NCBI GenBank assembly: GCA_009760855.2
Contig: WPIO01000001.1
Location: 10,600,501 to 10,664,500, forward strand
Source of the DNA: Cristatella mucedo
Lineage: Eukaryota > Bryozoa > Phylactolaemata > Cristatellidae
Direction of reading: 5' to 3'
Length of the DNA: 64,000 nucleotides
Part shown: positions 22,480 through 35,235 of the stretch, in pieces
Layout: every line of letters starts with the position of its first letter
Position numbering within the stretch: the first letter of the stretch is position 1
Program-made: the position numbers and the translations under genes
Notes under the pieces: generated by a model
The model's database searches: none
Seen by the model: the letters and a program-made list of their open reading frames with translations, nothing else
Told to the model about the DNA's origin: nothing

Positions 22480-22615
22480 AACCGCCAGAAGAGCCTTCGT
22501 GGCTATCTCCACAACTTGCCGTGGTCATTAAAGGATTGACCACGGCAGGACTCGAACCTACGGCCGGTTTGTGAAGGGAAAGCACCCTTTTCATGGGCTA
22601 AGATCCAGGGGCAAC
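22480..22615 (-). mobile_element. SINE family 3 variant, antisense
   Basis: It contains GAAGAGCCTTCGTGGCTATC, CATTAAAGGATTG and GCAGGACTCGAACC (B box in reverse). It ends with CTAAGATCCAGGGGCA, also seen at the same place in the copy at 32.7-32.8 kb. Confidence 0.7.
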
Positions 22616-24739
22616 CGTCTGATGTGGTAGATAGGCCGGTTCATTGCAACGCAGGTTTAGTTTCTCTCCACATTGCTCATTAGTGCCACGCGAATTCGGC
22701 TCTCAGCTTCCAGCTGCTTATTTCGTGAACCCGCAGACGTGCAGTAGTAGATGACTCACTGCCATCTTGCTTTGCCGATGCTCTGGCCACTATCACTCAG
22801 TTTTGCACCGGCTTGCCGGCCAAGCCATCATCCCATCATTATCGAGCACGTGGCAGCAGATCCTACTGCTCTTCACCAACGTTGGGTGGTCTGGTTACAC
22901 CTGCACGTGCAGCTATAGGCTAACATAATGAGCTGCCAGGAAGCAGCACGTGCAGCATCGGCGTGTGCATCAGCAGCCAGCGGTGCTCGAATCAGAGGCT
23001 GTGACTCGTGCAGTTGCTGCCACTATCTTCGATGCAGGTGCAGGACGTGCCAAGCAGAGGTGACACCTGCGGCAATGAAGCTGCCTCGGCTTCGTCCCTA
23101 CAATCGTCCACTGGCCCAGCCGAAAGCTGCACCCAGAGGGAAGAGGTTGCAGCCACAGTGGGTACTGCTCCTGCTTAAAGCTCGGGTATGTGTCAGTGCC
23201 AGTAGCAGTCACCGTCGCAACCGCCGAGGCCGAGTGGTCACACCGGCACCACAGCTGCAGCTGCTCTATGGGCATGCTGCAGTTCGCTTGCCAGGCCTGC
23301 AAGTAGGACGGAAGGGAGGTGAAAGACCCCTCGTCGGAAGGCTGTCTGGTTGTGGCAGCTTGATGGCCTGTTCCAGACGGCTCTCGTAGCCTCCACTGCT
23401 CGGAAGCCATGTAGCAGCTCCGGGGTGACTACCATGCTTTTAAAGAGATGCTACCAGTCTTGGAGACCGGCTCTCGAGACATGTCGTTGAAGCATTTAAA
23501 GGTGTGCTGCTTCAAAGCATTTCATCAATGTTAGGAAACCCGCTTTTAGTCTTTTTTTTAGATGTAACTTGAAAGGTTTCTGGTGTGGTCTGCTTTTGGC
23601 TCATCTGTTCAGGTTCGTCTTTTCCAGAGGCAACCTTTTAAAAAAAGACTACCATTTTTCGAGGTACTAAGCGGTCATTCCTTATCGACAACCTGGCCAT
23701 GCTGCTTACATTTGGCACGAGGCTTTAGGCTCTCCAAACCTGCCGACCGATCTCTCTGTAGACACATTCCGAAGAGGCCTAGGGCACCGAGATTAAAGCA
23801 GGGTAGCCTCAAGCTCTGTCAAAAATTGGGTGTCGTAACTTTTTAAAAAGGCTCGAGAAACCATCCTAGTGCTCCTTTGGTGCAAAGCTGCAAGGGTTTT
23901 TCAAAAAGGAGGCTACCCTTTTTTCAGATAGAGCTGAACAAGTGTGCGTAGCAGTATGTCATCGGCGAAGCAACAGTCTATATCCAAATGGCATATCCTC
24001 ATGCCGTAGTGGCATGCATAGCAAAGTTAATAGAACTGTGTCTACAAGGCTTCTGGCACCACATCACTCACACGCCTCACGTAAATTTGGTTTATTTGTA
24101 AGGAAGCACATCTACTCTTGGCTTGTTAAGCTGCAAGGGCAAGAAAGCAGCTGTGAGTCACACTTACTGTGATCGCCTGGTTATGTTCAGTCAGGTCAAC
24201 TTATGAAAAAATACTGGGTATGGTTCTATTGTTTGCTGACACAGCATCGTCAATTGTATACCATGCCAACGTTGCCTATTTGCCCGTTCGTGGCTCACAC
24301 AAACTGACTATCTCGTGCTGCCTTTGCCGTATTCACTCTAGTATCAGCTGCGGTCGATGGGAGCACACAGTTTATACTCGTGCGCATGAGCATGCATTTG
24401 GGTTGTAACAGCAGAAGTAGTCCGTTTTTCGTCATTTCTTTGCAAGTCTATTCCAGTTGCACCGGGCTTTGTGGTTCACCTGTGTGTGCGCTCTTCTTGC
24501 TGCTTGTCTCAAAGTTTGCCACCGAAACTCTCTGCCTTGCGTAGCTACCCTGATATGCTTGCCGATGTGTATTGACTGATCATGTGTGCATAAATACCAG
24601 TAACAGATAGGGCTCAAACCAACGTGCTAAGCGCTCGTCAATCAAGCTACTGACCTGTGGCAGTGCTACGCAAAAGGCTGAACGTCCCTGCATCGAGCAC
24701 TTCTCTTTAACAGGCTGAGCAGGACTGGTGCCGGTCGTG
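22616..24739. other. No gene assigned; GCTGC-rich stretch
   Basis: 22750-23420 is rich in GCTGC/GCAGC and has overlapping Ala/Pro/Arg-rich frames on both strands (for example 22928-23389). A Pro/Arg-rich part near 23070-23160 (KLPRLRP) could be a tail exon of gene A, but splice phases and similarity do not support it. The rest is featureless. Confidence 0.4.
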
Positions 24740-24925
24740 GCTATGAGATAAAGAGCAGCAGACAAGAAGTCGCACGTCCAGGGGAGCGCAGCTTCTTGAC
24801 GATGGAAATGATCTGATATGTCCTGCCGGCGTGCCATGATTGTTATCAGCCGTGGCGACAGAAGCAGCCATAGCTGTGAACAAAAGAATACAAGGGTCAA
24901 GACTGGCAACTGCCGTCGGCGGCCG
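24740..24925 (+). repeat. Dispersed repeat, copy without SINE
   Basis: It matches the two flanks of the SINE at 9050-9440, with shared CAGCTTCTT, GATCTGAT and GAAGCAGCCATAGCTGT. Confidence 0.6.
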
Positions 24926-25129
24926 TCTACTTTTTGGCCACGAGAAGCCGCTGCATAGCTCAAGATGCTGAGTGCATAGCTTAAGATGCTGAGTGCCTCT
25001 GGCTTACGCTAAACAAAGTTTTTACTCGCTTTCATTCATACAATGCTTTGAAGCAGCCTGTGCATGCACTTGTAATGCAAGTGGCACATCTTTAAAGTTA
25101 ATTAAAGTGAAGGTCGGCTGATTCAGTAG

Positions 25130-25255
25130 TGGCTGAAGAGCCGTGGCTGCTATCACCCAACTTGCAGTGGGCAATACTTTATTGGCTGCTGTAGCCGGAC
25201 TCGAGCTCACGACCTGGTTTGTTAAGTGCAAACACCTTATTATTCGGCCAAGCAC
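25130..25255 (-). mobile_element. SINE family 3 copy, antisense
   Basis: It reads GAAGAGCCGTGGCTGCTATCACC, GCAGTGGGCAATACTTTATTGG and GGACTCGAGCTCACGACC in reverse order of the family. Confidence 0.7.
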
Positions 25256-25470
25256 CACTCAGCCTAACACTTAATCACAGCCACTGCTATCTGCAGAGAT
25301 GCCAGCAAGACCTGATGGTTTTGCAGCAGAGTCGTGCGAAATCTGTGTTGTAACTTGGCACTGAGCAAGAATGCAAACCCTTGTTTAGTAGTACTTGCTT
25401 TAGCAGCCGTGGTTGTTAGTAGGTGTTCTGTTCAGGAAGTATATCGTGTGTCCTTGTGTGGGCAGCATGT

Positions 25471-25845
25471 TAATAATAATAATAGCACATTTGTACGGTG
25501 CCATCCGAGAACTCAGTCTCTTTCTAGGCACTTTACAGATGCTGTAAAGGAAACAAGATCAAATGGTTAGAGGTAACATGAACATTGTCAAAATGTAAGT
25601 ATGGTTAATTGTAAAATGCACTATCATCACGCATAGGCACATAGAGCCAAATCATGACAACCCGCCAATCACTGGGAGAAGCATATGCGTTTTCGCTTAC
25701 TTTTAAATTTCGTCAAGTCAGGGAATGTCAGGATGTCAGTCGGGAGTCAGTTCCACGCTTAGGGAGTATACGAACTGAAGGTGCGGTCTCCAAAGGGTTT
25801 GAGGTTGGTTCGAGGCGCAGCTAAGCGATTTGAGTCAGAATAGCG
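25471..25845 (-). mobile_element. L2 family 1 3' end, antisense
   Basis: The AATAATAATA tail and ATCCGAGAACTCAGTCTCTTTCTAGGC start it. Decayed C-terminal coding sequence follows to about 25845. Confidence 0.82.
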
Positions 25846-26566
25846 ATTTTTAGAAGAGTGTGCATCATTTCCCGCCCAGCCACCTTGTTAACCTGACAAC
25901 AGACTTTAGCAGGAGAATGGCCTTTGAAGCTTGCTGCTGCTGATGATTAGATATCAGCTGCGAATTTAGAAACCAAGCTGCCAACAGTCATCTCTTGCTC
26001 TTGGTCAAGCGTAGTGATTGGCTTATCCTTGTACTCCGGAGTTAGGCTTGGTTTTTGTTAGTGCTCCCTTTGAAGTGCTCATTGGAATGTAACAAGCTTT
26101 GGCCCTGCTTTAAAGCTTGTGATCGTGGATTCCCATGTCAAGTCACATGCAAGCAAATATGTACCTGTGTGCCATACATTGCAAATAGGAATCTTTGCAA
26201 TGCATGTAGTAAGTATGATCCGAACTGGATGATTGGAGTTTGTGCAATTAGCTGCAATCTCTTGCATGAAATCCGCCGATGTTTGATGCACATTGTCTAA
26301 CTGACTACTGCACTAAAAATCTTGCTAATTCCCCTAGCCAGTTTTATGTTGCCACCCGTTGCAATCTCATGCCAAGTCTAGTGTCAAATTACCGGTTGCA
26401 GAAATGCAAGCAATTTCCACCAGCTTGCTACCCATTGATAAGCCACCGAGTTCTGTGCTTGGTGGAAACCTTCGTACAGAACGATTCCTACAAATCTGAT
26501 CGAAGCACTGCTGCTACTTTCAGCTACGTGCCTCTGAAAAAATTCTAAGCAGCTTAGACAAGGATA
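25846..26566. other. Nothing recognised
   Basis: Overlapping short frames on both strands (26055-26300 and 26079-26291) are not similar to anything I know. Confidence 0.45.
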
Positions 26567-26823
26567 TTACAGCCAAACAGCTGTGTTCTGTACCATGTAG
26601 ACTTCTGTAGCTCACTACTTGCAGGTCTTCAGGGGCTGTTCATTAAGATGCTTGCAGTTGCTGCAAAACTCATCAGCTTGTCTTATCTATCTTGAACGTC
26701 ACAACTGCCACAGCACGTCTTCTCTAATCGACCTGCACTGGAACCCCATTAAGCAGAAATGATCGCCTTCAAGGTTCTGTCACTCACCTTTAGATCCCTC
26801 CCTGCTCTGGCTCCGGCCTACCT
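26567..26823 (+). mobile_element. L2 family 1 fragment, fused to a family 2 tail
   Basis: Decayed GCAAAACTCATCAGCTTGTC...CTGCACTGG...CAAGGTTCTGTCACTCACC matches the family 1 C-terminal region. It stops abruptly at CGGCCTACC, where family 2 sequence begins. Confidence 0.75.
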
Positions 26824-26957
26824 GTTGGCTACCGAATGCGTACCGAAAGCCGCTTAGGCTGTGAGTGCGCACATACAAAACTCTCCTGCGTAACACCCAT
26901 ATGGTCTTTATGACTTTGTGGAGTTACAAACGGAGATACATTACATTACATTACCTG
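26824..26957 (+). mobile_element. L2 family 2 3' tail, short insertion
   Basis: TGTTGGCTACCGAATGCGTACCG to the CATTACATTACATTA tail is typical of family 2. It is about 130 bp, heavily 5' truncated, and joined inside the family 1 fragment. Confidence 0.88.
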
Positions 26958-27063
26958 TGTAAAACGCTTACTAATATGGCTTCGCATTCTACGCGAGCAC
27001 GTTAGCTAGAATTCTATGCCACATATTCTTGTTTAATCCACTGATAGCATCTCCGTCACTGTT

Positions 27064-27545
27064 ACAATAATAATAACAATGATCAATTTGTAAAATGCCC
27101 TAAGATAACCGAGTCCCTTTTTAGGCATTTCACATGAGCTGGAGAGGAAGCATATAAACTAAATAGTGATAATAGCGTAAGTGCAAATAGTGTATAAGCA
27201 GAAACAGAACAGTTAACATGGATGAAGCACATTCTATGAAAGGCTGGTAGATTTTTAGCATTGCTTTAAATGTGGTAAAGTCAATGGAGGTCTTGATGTC
27301 TATGGTTGGTGAGTGCTAGGTTTAAGGTGCTTAAGAACTGAAGATAGTTCTCTAAAGAATGGGAGTTTGGTTAGGGCACAGCTAAAGAGCCAGGTTAAGA
27401 GAAGGTTGTTACTTGAGGAAACCCGAGGAGTAAGCATTTCAGATAGGTTGGCCGGAGGTAGAGAATGGAGCGACCTAAAACTGACTGAATGGACCTTAAA
27501 GTTAATGTGCCACTTGATGGGAAACTAGCACGGGTAGCAGCGATT
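27064..27545 (-). mobile_element. L2 family 1 3' region, antisense, decayed
   Basis: AATAATAACAATG tail, TTTTTAGGCATTTCACATG, then decayed coding sequence. A 71-codon plus-strand frame (27313-27528) is its shadow. Confidence 0.72.
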
Positions 27546-28805
27546 GTTACTCGTAATTCGAAGATATGAAAAGTGATGTACTCTGCCCGATCTGCTTTCG
27601 GCATTCTGCTTTTTAGTTTAGGTCTGTGTCACTTAGATGGCTACCTTATGCCAACTCCGTGGCTTGTTGACAGCATTTTTGGAGCAAATTTCATGAACAT
27701 TCTTTGTCCTGAGTGCCACGTTGTCACTGTGTGTGCACCGCCGGTTATGGTTAGGGTAAGTTGATACGAAAAAGATCCTACTACCAGTAGGGCGGGTTGG
27801 ACCATGTCATTTCCCAAGTCTGCTCGGTGGGTGGCCTATTGCCTTCTGGCTGAAGGAGGAGGTCGCTCTGATTGATAGCTGCATAATCATCGGCATCATC
27901 TGCAGGTCACCGTCAATTTGTACTGGAATTCAGCTGATTTGTCCAAGATGCCTGCTGTTGCATCCGGGTAGAAACATCAGGCGGCTGGGTCAGTCACTAT
28001 CCAGTCATCCGATCACAGTTGGCACGACACATCGTCACAATTAGGATGTGTCTCAGTTCCATAAAATGGTCACATTTTTACCTTTTATGTGCAATAATAA
28101 GTTTCACATGTAAATAATACTCTGTAACCCTTTAAAAAAAATATAAAGTATAAAGACTCCTGAATATCTACTGGCTTCCGGTCTAACGAAATGGTGGCTG
28201 CTTGTTTGCATACCTCGAAAAAAGTCGGTTTTGCCTCCAGAGCTGTTCCATAAAAATGTGAAAATGCCATCATCAACTACTTAAATTTGCATGAAGTGCA
28301 ACTTCAATTTGGATGGAAATCATACAAGTTGGGCGTTAAGATTACCTGTGTTTGGTAAGACACGCCCACGAAGGAGCTCCTTGAGGTTTTGATTGCTGAA
28401 GGTGCTCATTGTAGTTCTTAACTCTTAACAGTGGCAATTTTTGGAAAATGATGGCCAAGTTCAGGCCACCATATAGTGCGTTCGATCCTCATTAAATCTC
28501 AATGAAACCTGGCGAAAAATTATTATTTTTTTAAACTGCGATGTTCTTTCTTTTCAACGAAACTTAGAAAAATTGCATATATAAAGAAACTAAAGCTCAC
28601 TGCCTGTGGACTCGCTTCGCTAAGTCATAGCAGAATTACACTTCTATTACACGTCATTTCCGGAAGTACTGGTCATCATCTTGCCGCGTGACGGAAGGAC
28701 GGAGAACTTCCTCACTTTAATTAGTAGAGATTGCATTTAGTCGTAGATATTGCATATATAGCTGACGGCGATCCTTTCGGTTAAGGGCTTTTCATACCGC
28801 AGCCG

Positions 28806-28807
<2 letters not shown>
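27546..28807. other. Nothing recognised
   Basis: Short frames only. Two related TTCCATAAAA pieces lie near 28058 and 28245. Confidence 0.45.

Positions 28808-28849
<42 letters not shown>
28808..28849. repeat. AT microsatellite
   Basis: (AT)n run. Confidence 0.95.
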
Positions 28850-28850
<1 letters not shown>

Positions 28851-29688
28851 TGATAAATGCAAAATAGGCTTAGTGCAAATACTGAGTATGATACTTCAGC
28901 TATTTGCGACACCTCGAAAAATCAGGACACATCCCTTGCACTAACAACTGTCCATAGCTGAGAATCTATTAGAGATATTTAATGTGATCGCTATTTTTAG
29001 AAGTTACTACAACAATGCGTGCTCCAAAATCAGTTGTCTGACGCAAATTACACACAAATATTAAATACTGATAAAATCAAAGCACAGGTGAGTAAGCGTA
29101 AAGTTAACCACAGGTCTTCAGGCATATGCATTGATCTAATTTCAGGACTAGGAAAACGGCTGCTGAAGTAATTAAAAATAACTGCTACACTAATTGGAGA
29201 TGAATTCACTATTCTAAAAGCCACCATTTAAAATTTAAAATTAGCAGGACTCTTTTTGCACGCATTGTGGAACCGCTAACATCAGACTCATCATTTTGAA
29301 TGAATTTTAAAACAGTGTATCCCAGAACCAGAAGTCACAGCTGATTCGCTTCACGGCTCTGACAAATTCAAGGAGAGTCCGCACAATTTAAATATGTAAA
29401 TTCGTACTAAAATGTGCGTTCTCATAGTTAAATTGATTATTGAATTTATAGTTTAAGTGGATGGAACGTTCTCGAAGTTCTGGTTGGCATATTAAAGGTA
29501 ATCATTTTTCGAACAAAATTGAAAGCTCTTAAATTTTTGATTAGCATATTTAATGCCATTGAAAATGTGCCGGCCATTAGTTGCAAAGCAGTATTGCATT
29601 GAAACATAACTCAATCTAAACGAAAGAGAAATTAAAAACCGCATGCAAGTCAACAAAGTCAAGGGTGTCAAGTTTAATCAAGTAATAT
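28850..29688. other. AT-rich, nothing recognised
   Basis: No open frame of note, no repeat family recognised. Confidence 0.5.
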
Positions 29689-30835
29689 AATGTATCTCAG
29701 TCTGTTGCTCTCCAAAGCCAGAAAGACGCGTCAAGTGTTTCACGAGAGAGTTTTCAATGGTGAACTCTAAGCTTACGCACCTTTCAGTATGCATAGGATA
29801 GCCATGTGACTTCATTTAATGAAACAAAGAGAAAGTTAAAAGCATAGCTGAGTCAGGAGGGCAGTCAAGTAAGTGCGGAGCATGGAAGTAGCAGCTCAGG
29901 ATGGCTTCAAGTTGTGCCGTAGTCGGAAGCAGGAGAGAAGATGTCGTTGCATGAGGATTGTGGAAATGACTTCCGTAGTCTAAAAACTGCAGAACAAAAG
30001 CTCTGTAGCCAACGATATTTAGGTGTTGGAATAGAGCAGCTAATTTATTTTCCATACAGGACCTGAGGTAACGACGAGGCTGACACTAGTGCGTAAGTTC
30101 AGCTAGGTGTGGAGCCAAGCCACGATAAGCCTCGTAAGTCAGAGTAAGAATTTTGCGACCAAATAGCCCCGAAAAAATAGACTGCACACAAAACAGCCCA
30201 AGACAAAATAGCCTCGACAAAATTGCCCCGACAAAGTTGATCACTTTGAGATAAAAACATAATAACGAAGACCTAAAGGACTTAATACATACATAGTCAA
30301 TAAATAAAATTGGTAAAAATACTGTTTTTCAGTAAAAGCTTATTAAGATTTAACTATGAAAATTTAAATATAACGAAACATAAATATATTTTGATACCAT
30401 TTGAATCACAATTTAGATTTCTGCGATACAATCTTCTACATATTGACTGGTCGATATGGACAGGAAGGATCTTAAAAATATAGTGGCAAACGGAAAAAAT
30501 AGATAGAAAACAAATGTGCATTATTAGCAAATTGTTATTGAGTTATTTGTAATTTTGTAAAACAAAAATATTTCAACATTTTTTCACTTTTTAACATTTT
30601 CAATAAAGAATTTTAAAAATTGATTTTCATTATCGTAATGGAATATTTTTGATGTTGTAAGCTAACGGCAATATACAAGATTTGTAAAGATATTCTTTTA
30701 ATTAGTCGGGAGGATTTCTGTCGGGGCTATTTTGTCAGGGGCTGTTTGTCGGGGTGCCTAGTTTTGCTCTGTAGCCGCTGATCAATCGGGAGCCATCGTA
30801 GCCCCTTCAGCAAAGGATAAACATATCGTTATTTC
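29689..30835 (-). mobile_element. L2 family 2 copy split by a foldback element
   Basis: Family 2 tail and coding remnants run from about 29689 (ATAATGTATCTC) to 30156. They resume at 30762 with TTTTGCTCTGTAGCCGCTGATCAATCGGGAGCC. In the intact copy at 38.7 kb the same stretch is continuous. Confidence 0.85.
30157..30761. mobile_element. Foldback DNA element with subrepeat termini and 6-bp TSD
   Basis: It is flanked on both sides by TTTTGC (30151-30156 and 30762-30767), which is present once in uninterrupted family 2 copies. Both ends are built from 14-bp-like units (ACAAAATAGCCCCG) in opposite orientation, so the termini pair. The interior is AT-rich with no open frame. It is non-autonomous, 605 bp. 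Confidence 0.85.
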
Positions 30836-31037
30836 TTGGGTCTGTTGACTTACCTAACAGCCATTAACTTTTTCCCTTTTTTTCTTTAAGGTAGTCGAAC
30901 AAACACACTTAGATAAGCGTTCTTTTTCAAGATAAGCAGGCTTTTTCCAACAGTAGTCCCATGTTTCGTTTTTACGAATGGATTGCGATGAAAAAAGAGC
31001 AACCATGCCGAATATTTTGGCAACAATTGCAGACATT

Positions 31038-31040
<3 letters not shown>

Positions 31041-31104
<64 letters not shown>
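31041..31104. repeat. GA microsatellite
   Basis: (GA)n run of 64 bp. Confidence 0.95.
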
Positions 31105-31107
<3 letters not shown>

Positions 31108-32689
31108 TGGCTGAAGCAAATCCTGTCGTGCTTTAAAAAAATTCAACTTGAGCGAAACTTTCGGTAAACGCAGCAACAATAGGCCAAGAAAGAAGCCAAC
31201 AAGCACCACGTTTCGAGATTCCACCCCAAGCCTTCAGCTACGAACACATATTTATTATATCCTGTGATTTTACATGGGTTTTTGCTAGCCCTGTTCATAG
31301 CTAACACACCTAGCATATAATTTGCTCACACCGTATGGGCGAATACTGACGTTGCCCTCCGTTGTTTCGTACGATTACAGCATGCCCACTGGGTTTGGAA
31401 CACATAAGCACTCGCACAGAGACTTAATTCTTACTCCCTCACTCATTCTTATTCTAACCCTCAATGAGGAAGTTACTACCGTTGTTGGTTCGCAAAAGAT
31501 AAACAGCCTTCACAAAGTAGCTTACCACTAGCCTTTCAGGAACTGATTACCCAATCGCGATATTGCTATTTTTAATTGGATAACCTTTGTCGCTTTCAGG
31601 TATGGGTGAGTACGTGCAGCAGCAGCAGCAGCACCAGCACCAGTATCAGCAGCAGCAGCAGGTGGTGGCAGCAGCAAAGAAGATAGGGGACGAAATAGGT
31701 AGCACTAAAGATCTGCCCGCTGGCATTCGGAGCTGCCATCCTGTTTAGTTTACTGGGCAGCTGTAGCTCCTGAAGATTCGAGAATGCTGAGTGATTGAAG
31801 CCGATGAGTGTGCAACGAGAGCACCCATCTGCTAGCTGAAGCTAAGGCGGCTGAAGCTATCATTTAGCTCAGCACTTTTCCCACCATCCCTAAACTTGAC
31901 GGTTCCCCCAAATGGACTGTGCGGATGGTGAGTTGGCAGCTACTAGCTCTGCAATCGTCTGAGAGTGACCATGTTCCCTGTGTGTTTCCGGCTGGCTGCT
32001 AACGCTTTTGCAGTCTCTGCAGGTCGCATGATCTAGCTTTGTCTATTTCCTCACGATGTCACCTCAGTGCAACCGTGTTTACCTTCTCACCAGCTCTATG
32101 CCTGCTCTATGCGTTCTATAGGCTTATTCATTATCCTGAAGCACCTACTGCTGCTGTTGTGCCAAGTAGGACTCTCGGCCCAAGTGCAACTAGCTAATTC
32201 AAGCCTGCTTACGTGGTAGCTGACACATCCAAAGCCGTCAGTAACTGAGTCATCGTCATCAATCGGGGTGCTGGAAACGCAACATGATCATCAGTGCTTG
32301 CAATGTGCGTATTAGCTCAGGTTTTTTGGTCCCATTTCGAGATCTCGTGTTTGCAGAGTTGTTAGCACACACCCCCCCCCCGATGACTGTCGATGGCTCC
32401 AGCAGTTTTTCCACGGTTACTGAGAGAGCCGATGTGTACGAGGTATTGCTATACAGAGGATATCAACTAGGAGTAAGATCAGGATTGCTGACCGATGGCC
32501 TGATTTTTATGCACCAAGACATGGTCATTACTGGTAGAGCACTTGGTGCATTTAATAGATATCTCAATATCCACCAACATTGATAACGTATTAGTGCTTG
32601 TTGAGATCAAATATCTACAGAGTATGTAGATATTTGATAACAATACCTGCTTAAAGTAAAGGTCGACAGATCTACTGCCTCATTTAATA
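31105..32689. other. No gene assigned; contains a CAG-rich tract
   Basis: A CAG/CAC tract lies at 31616-31676, after a good acceptor (TCGCTTTCAG, ending 31609). The longest frame through it encodes a Gln/His-rich peptide from an ATG at 31612 to a stop at about 31746. I could not link it to gene A by phase. The rest shows nothing recognisable. Confidence 0.4.
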
Positions 32690-32830
32690 GTGACGACAGA
32701 AGAGCAATTAGCGACTACTGTTGCCATCACATACAGCAGGCAATAAGGATTGTCGCCTGCTGAATTGTAACTTCACGACCTGGATCATACAGTTCGAGCA
32801 TCTAATCTTAGGGCTAAGACCCAGGGGCAG
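32690..32830 (-). mobile_element. SINE family 3 variant, antisense
   Basis: It contains GACAGAAGAGCAATTAGCGAC, GGCAATAAGGATTG and ends CTAAGACCCAGGGGCAG, shared with the 22.5 kb copy. Confidence 0.65.
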
Positions 32831-33835
32831 TTGCACTAGCCATTTCTCTGATTGCCTACTGCCGCCGTCTACCCGAAAACCAATACGACCAAGCAAATAG
32901 GAGGTCGAGATACCAACAGTTATCTCGAACGCTCATTTCAACTGCAAATTGCTCACATCTCCAATCCTCACTCCTGAATTGGTCGTTGTATCATTCTAGC
33001 AGCTAACCTTTCTTCGGCGTGCTACCGCCATGTTTTCTTCACAGTCTGTCAGCTCAACACGAACCGCGGTTTTTAGGGGGGATGACTGTTGGCCCAGATA
33101 ATGGCTTGTAGTCCGATAATAGACTATTTATTCCGCCACCGTAGGAGAAGGAAGAATAGAGGTCTGGCTATGCCGAATGGAAGGCAGAGAAGAGAAGCGC
33201 TCGCTTAGCTCAAGCTAAGGGCCGGAAGGGAAGTGACCTTCGTCTGCCACGATAAGGCGGATGTGGGTTCGGGCGCGTCTGACTTGTGTTGGGATTGACC
33301 TCACCGCCGGGCAAGCAAGTGGGCTGCTAAAGGTTGCTACATGACTACAGGATACACACCCGGACGCGGATTTGTTTTCAGTACTTCCGAGGGGGGAGGA
33401 GGATACTATTACAGGAAGGTCTGCCACCGCCAGCCAGTCTTACTCAACCTTGAGTCAGGGCTTCAACAGGCCGAAATTGGCAATCCAGCTTTCTTTTGCC
33501 GAAGGACACTCAAGGGAGGCCATCGTATCCCGCCTTGTCCCATTCTGTGGAACCATTCCGACCAGATTGCTCTCCTAATGCTCTATTTCACATGCTTCCA
33601 CCGTCAGGCCTGTAGGACAACTAGCTTGCGATTGTGTCTCACCGTATACATGCCTAAAGACTCATTGAAGCTTGACTAATTAGGCTTCCTCGATCCGACC
33701 GCACGGCTTCTCAAACAATTGCTATCCGAACGAAAATTCCAGCTGACCGAACTGCATGGTCCTGGAAACTGGTCATATTGAGTGAGCCTGGTGCAAGAAA
33801 GTCAGCCGCAAAATCTCGATCCGTCTTGACTCGGT
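32831..33835. other. Nothing firmly recognised
   Basis: Frames 33341-33679 (+) and overlapping ones have no recognised domain. A single-copy LTR could hide here, but no paired end is visible. Confidence 0.4.
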
Positions 33836-34087
33836 CTATGCGATGTAATGTAATGTATCTCCGTCTGTAACTCCACAAAGTCATAAAGACCATGTGGATG
33901 TTACGCAGGAGAGTTTTGTATAGCGCACTCACAGCCTAAGCGGCTTTCGGTACGCATTCGGTAGCCAACAGACTTCGTCTCACGCAACAAAGAGAAAGTG
34001 GAAAGCATAGCAGAGTCAAGAGAGCAGTTGAGGTAGTGAGAAGCATGGAAGTAGCAGCTCAGGACCGCTGAAAAGGATGAGCCATCT
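33836..34087 (-). mobile_element. L2 family 2 3' end, antisense
   Basis: It starts with the TGTAATGTAATGTATCTCC tail and runs through TACGCATTCGGTAGCCAAC to the GGACCGCTGAAAAGGATGAGCC block. Confidence 0.93.
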
Positions 34088-34200
34088 TACTAGGTAGAGC
34101 CAGCGCCCTAGTCATCCAGCGATCCTGTTATCATAGCTGGACTGCCTGCACAACATCGCAACTCACCTTTCTTCATCAATTTTCCTTATTCACTACTGCA

Positions 34201-34219
34201 GCAGTCTCCCTCTCTCTCT

Positions 34220-34305
<86 letters not shown>

Positions 34306-34326
34306 CTCTCTCTCTCTACCTCTCGC
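34201..34326. repeat. CT microsatellite
   Basis: About 125 bp of (CT)n with CCT and ACCT interruptions. Confidence 0.95.
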
Positions 34327-35235
34327 TGTAGGATATGTCAGAGTTGTTTTTTTTCTGCGATACAAGCTCTAGCCCAGGCTGTCATGTAGGTTGCCCCTTT
34401 GATGAGGTCTTTCAGCGTCAGGCGAGATCCCCAGCTCATCTACTGTGGCTTCGGCTACCCATTTCTCAGGTCACAGGTCAAAGGGCAAAGGCTGCTAGCG
34501 ATACTATCCCGATAATCTTGAAGCATTACTTGCACCTTTACCTTTTCGAATGCGTACTTGTCAACAAGCCAGGAACCTAACTGAGAGACATAGCTTGAAA
34601 GTCGCTAGATATGCTAGCCGCATTTGGATTCGAGAGCTTACTTTTTGCTGCATTTGCTCAGCTGGGCTCGTTTGCTGGGCTGCGACGAAAAACTGCCATC
34701 GCCAGTACATTTAGTAAGCTGGTCAGAGATACCCAAAGAGGGAAAACAGCTCTGCCGCCGTGGATATTTGAGCTGCAGTACTCGTCAGTAAGTTATACGC
34801 AAGGTGACCCTGTAGGCGACGCATAGAGCCAACTCGAGACAACAATCTGCCGGAAGCATTTTCCTTGGTGAGTTACTCTCTACACTTGATGCTGCCGGTA
34901 AAGGAATCTGCAAGTGGCGAACCGGCCTCAGAGCTGCAGGGCGGGCGGCTCCCAGCCGATTCTGCTCGCCGCCGCCGCTAGTCACCGGGTCGCTAATAGG
35001 GGACTCGCGGCGAGATTAGAGCCCCGGGCATAGACTTTCAGGCGCCACACCAGATGGCGCCACGGCGCTGCTCTGCTAATGTAAGCGCTTAGAAGCAGAA
35101 CGAGGCACCGACAGTGCTTGCCCATCTCAATGGCCGATCGCAGCTGCCCTTTCCGACGCAACCTAAAGCTGCAGGGGTCCCCATAGCCCAGAACCACGCA
35201 CGGCTTTGGCCAGCCGCATATAATGGTCATGATTC
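34327..35235. other. Nothing recognised
   Basis: GC content rises toward 34.9-35.2 kb. Short frames on both strands have no known domain. Confidence 0.45.

Noticed and set aside
22928..23410. Proline/arginine-rich frames as the tail of gene A
   Set aside because: No alignment with gene B exons 11-13, no consistent splice phase, and equally long frames on the opposite strand.
31612..31750. CAG-encoded polyglutamine exon of gene A
   Set aside because: The acceptor before it would need phase 0, which gives a Ser-rich frame with an early stop rather than the Gln frame.
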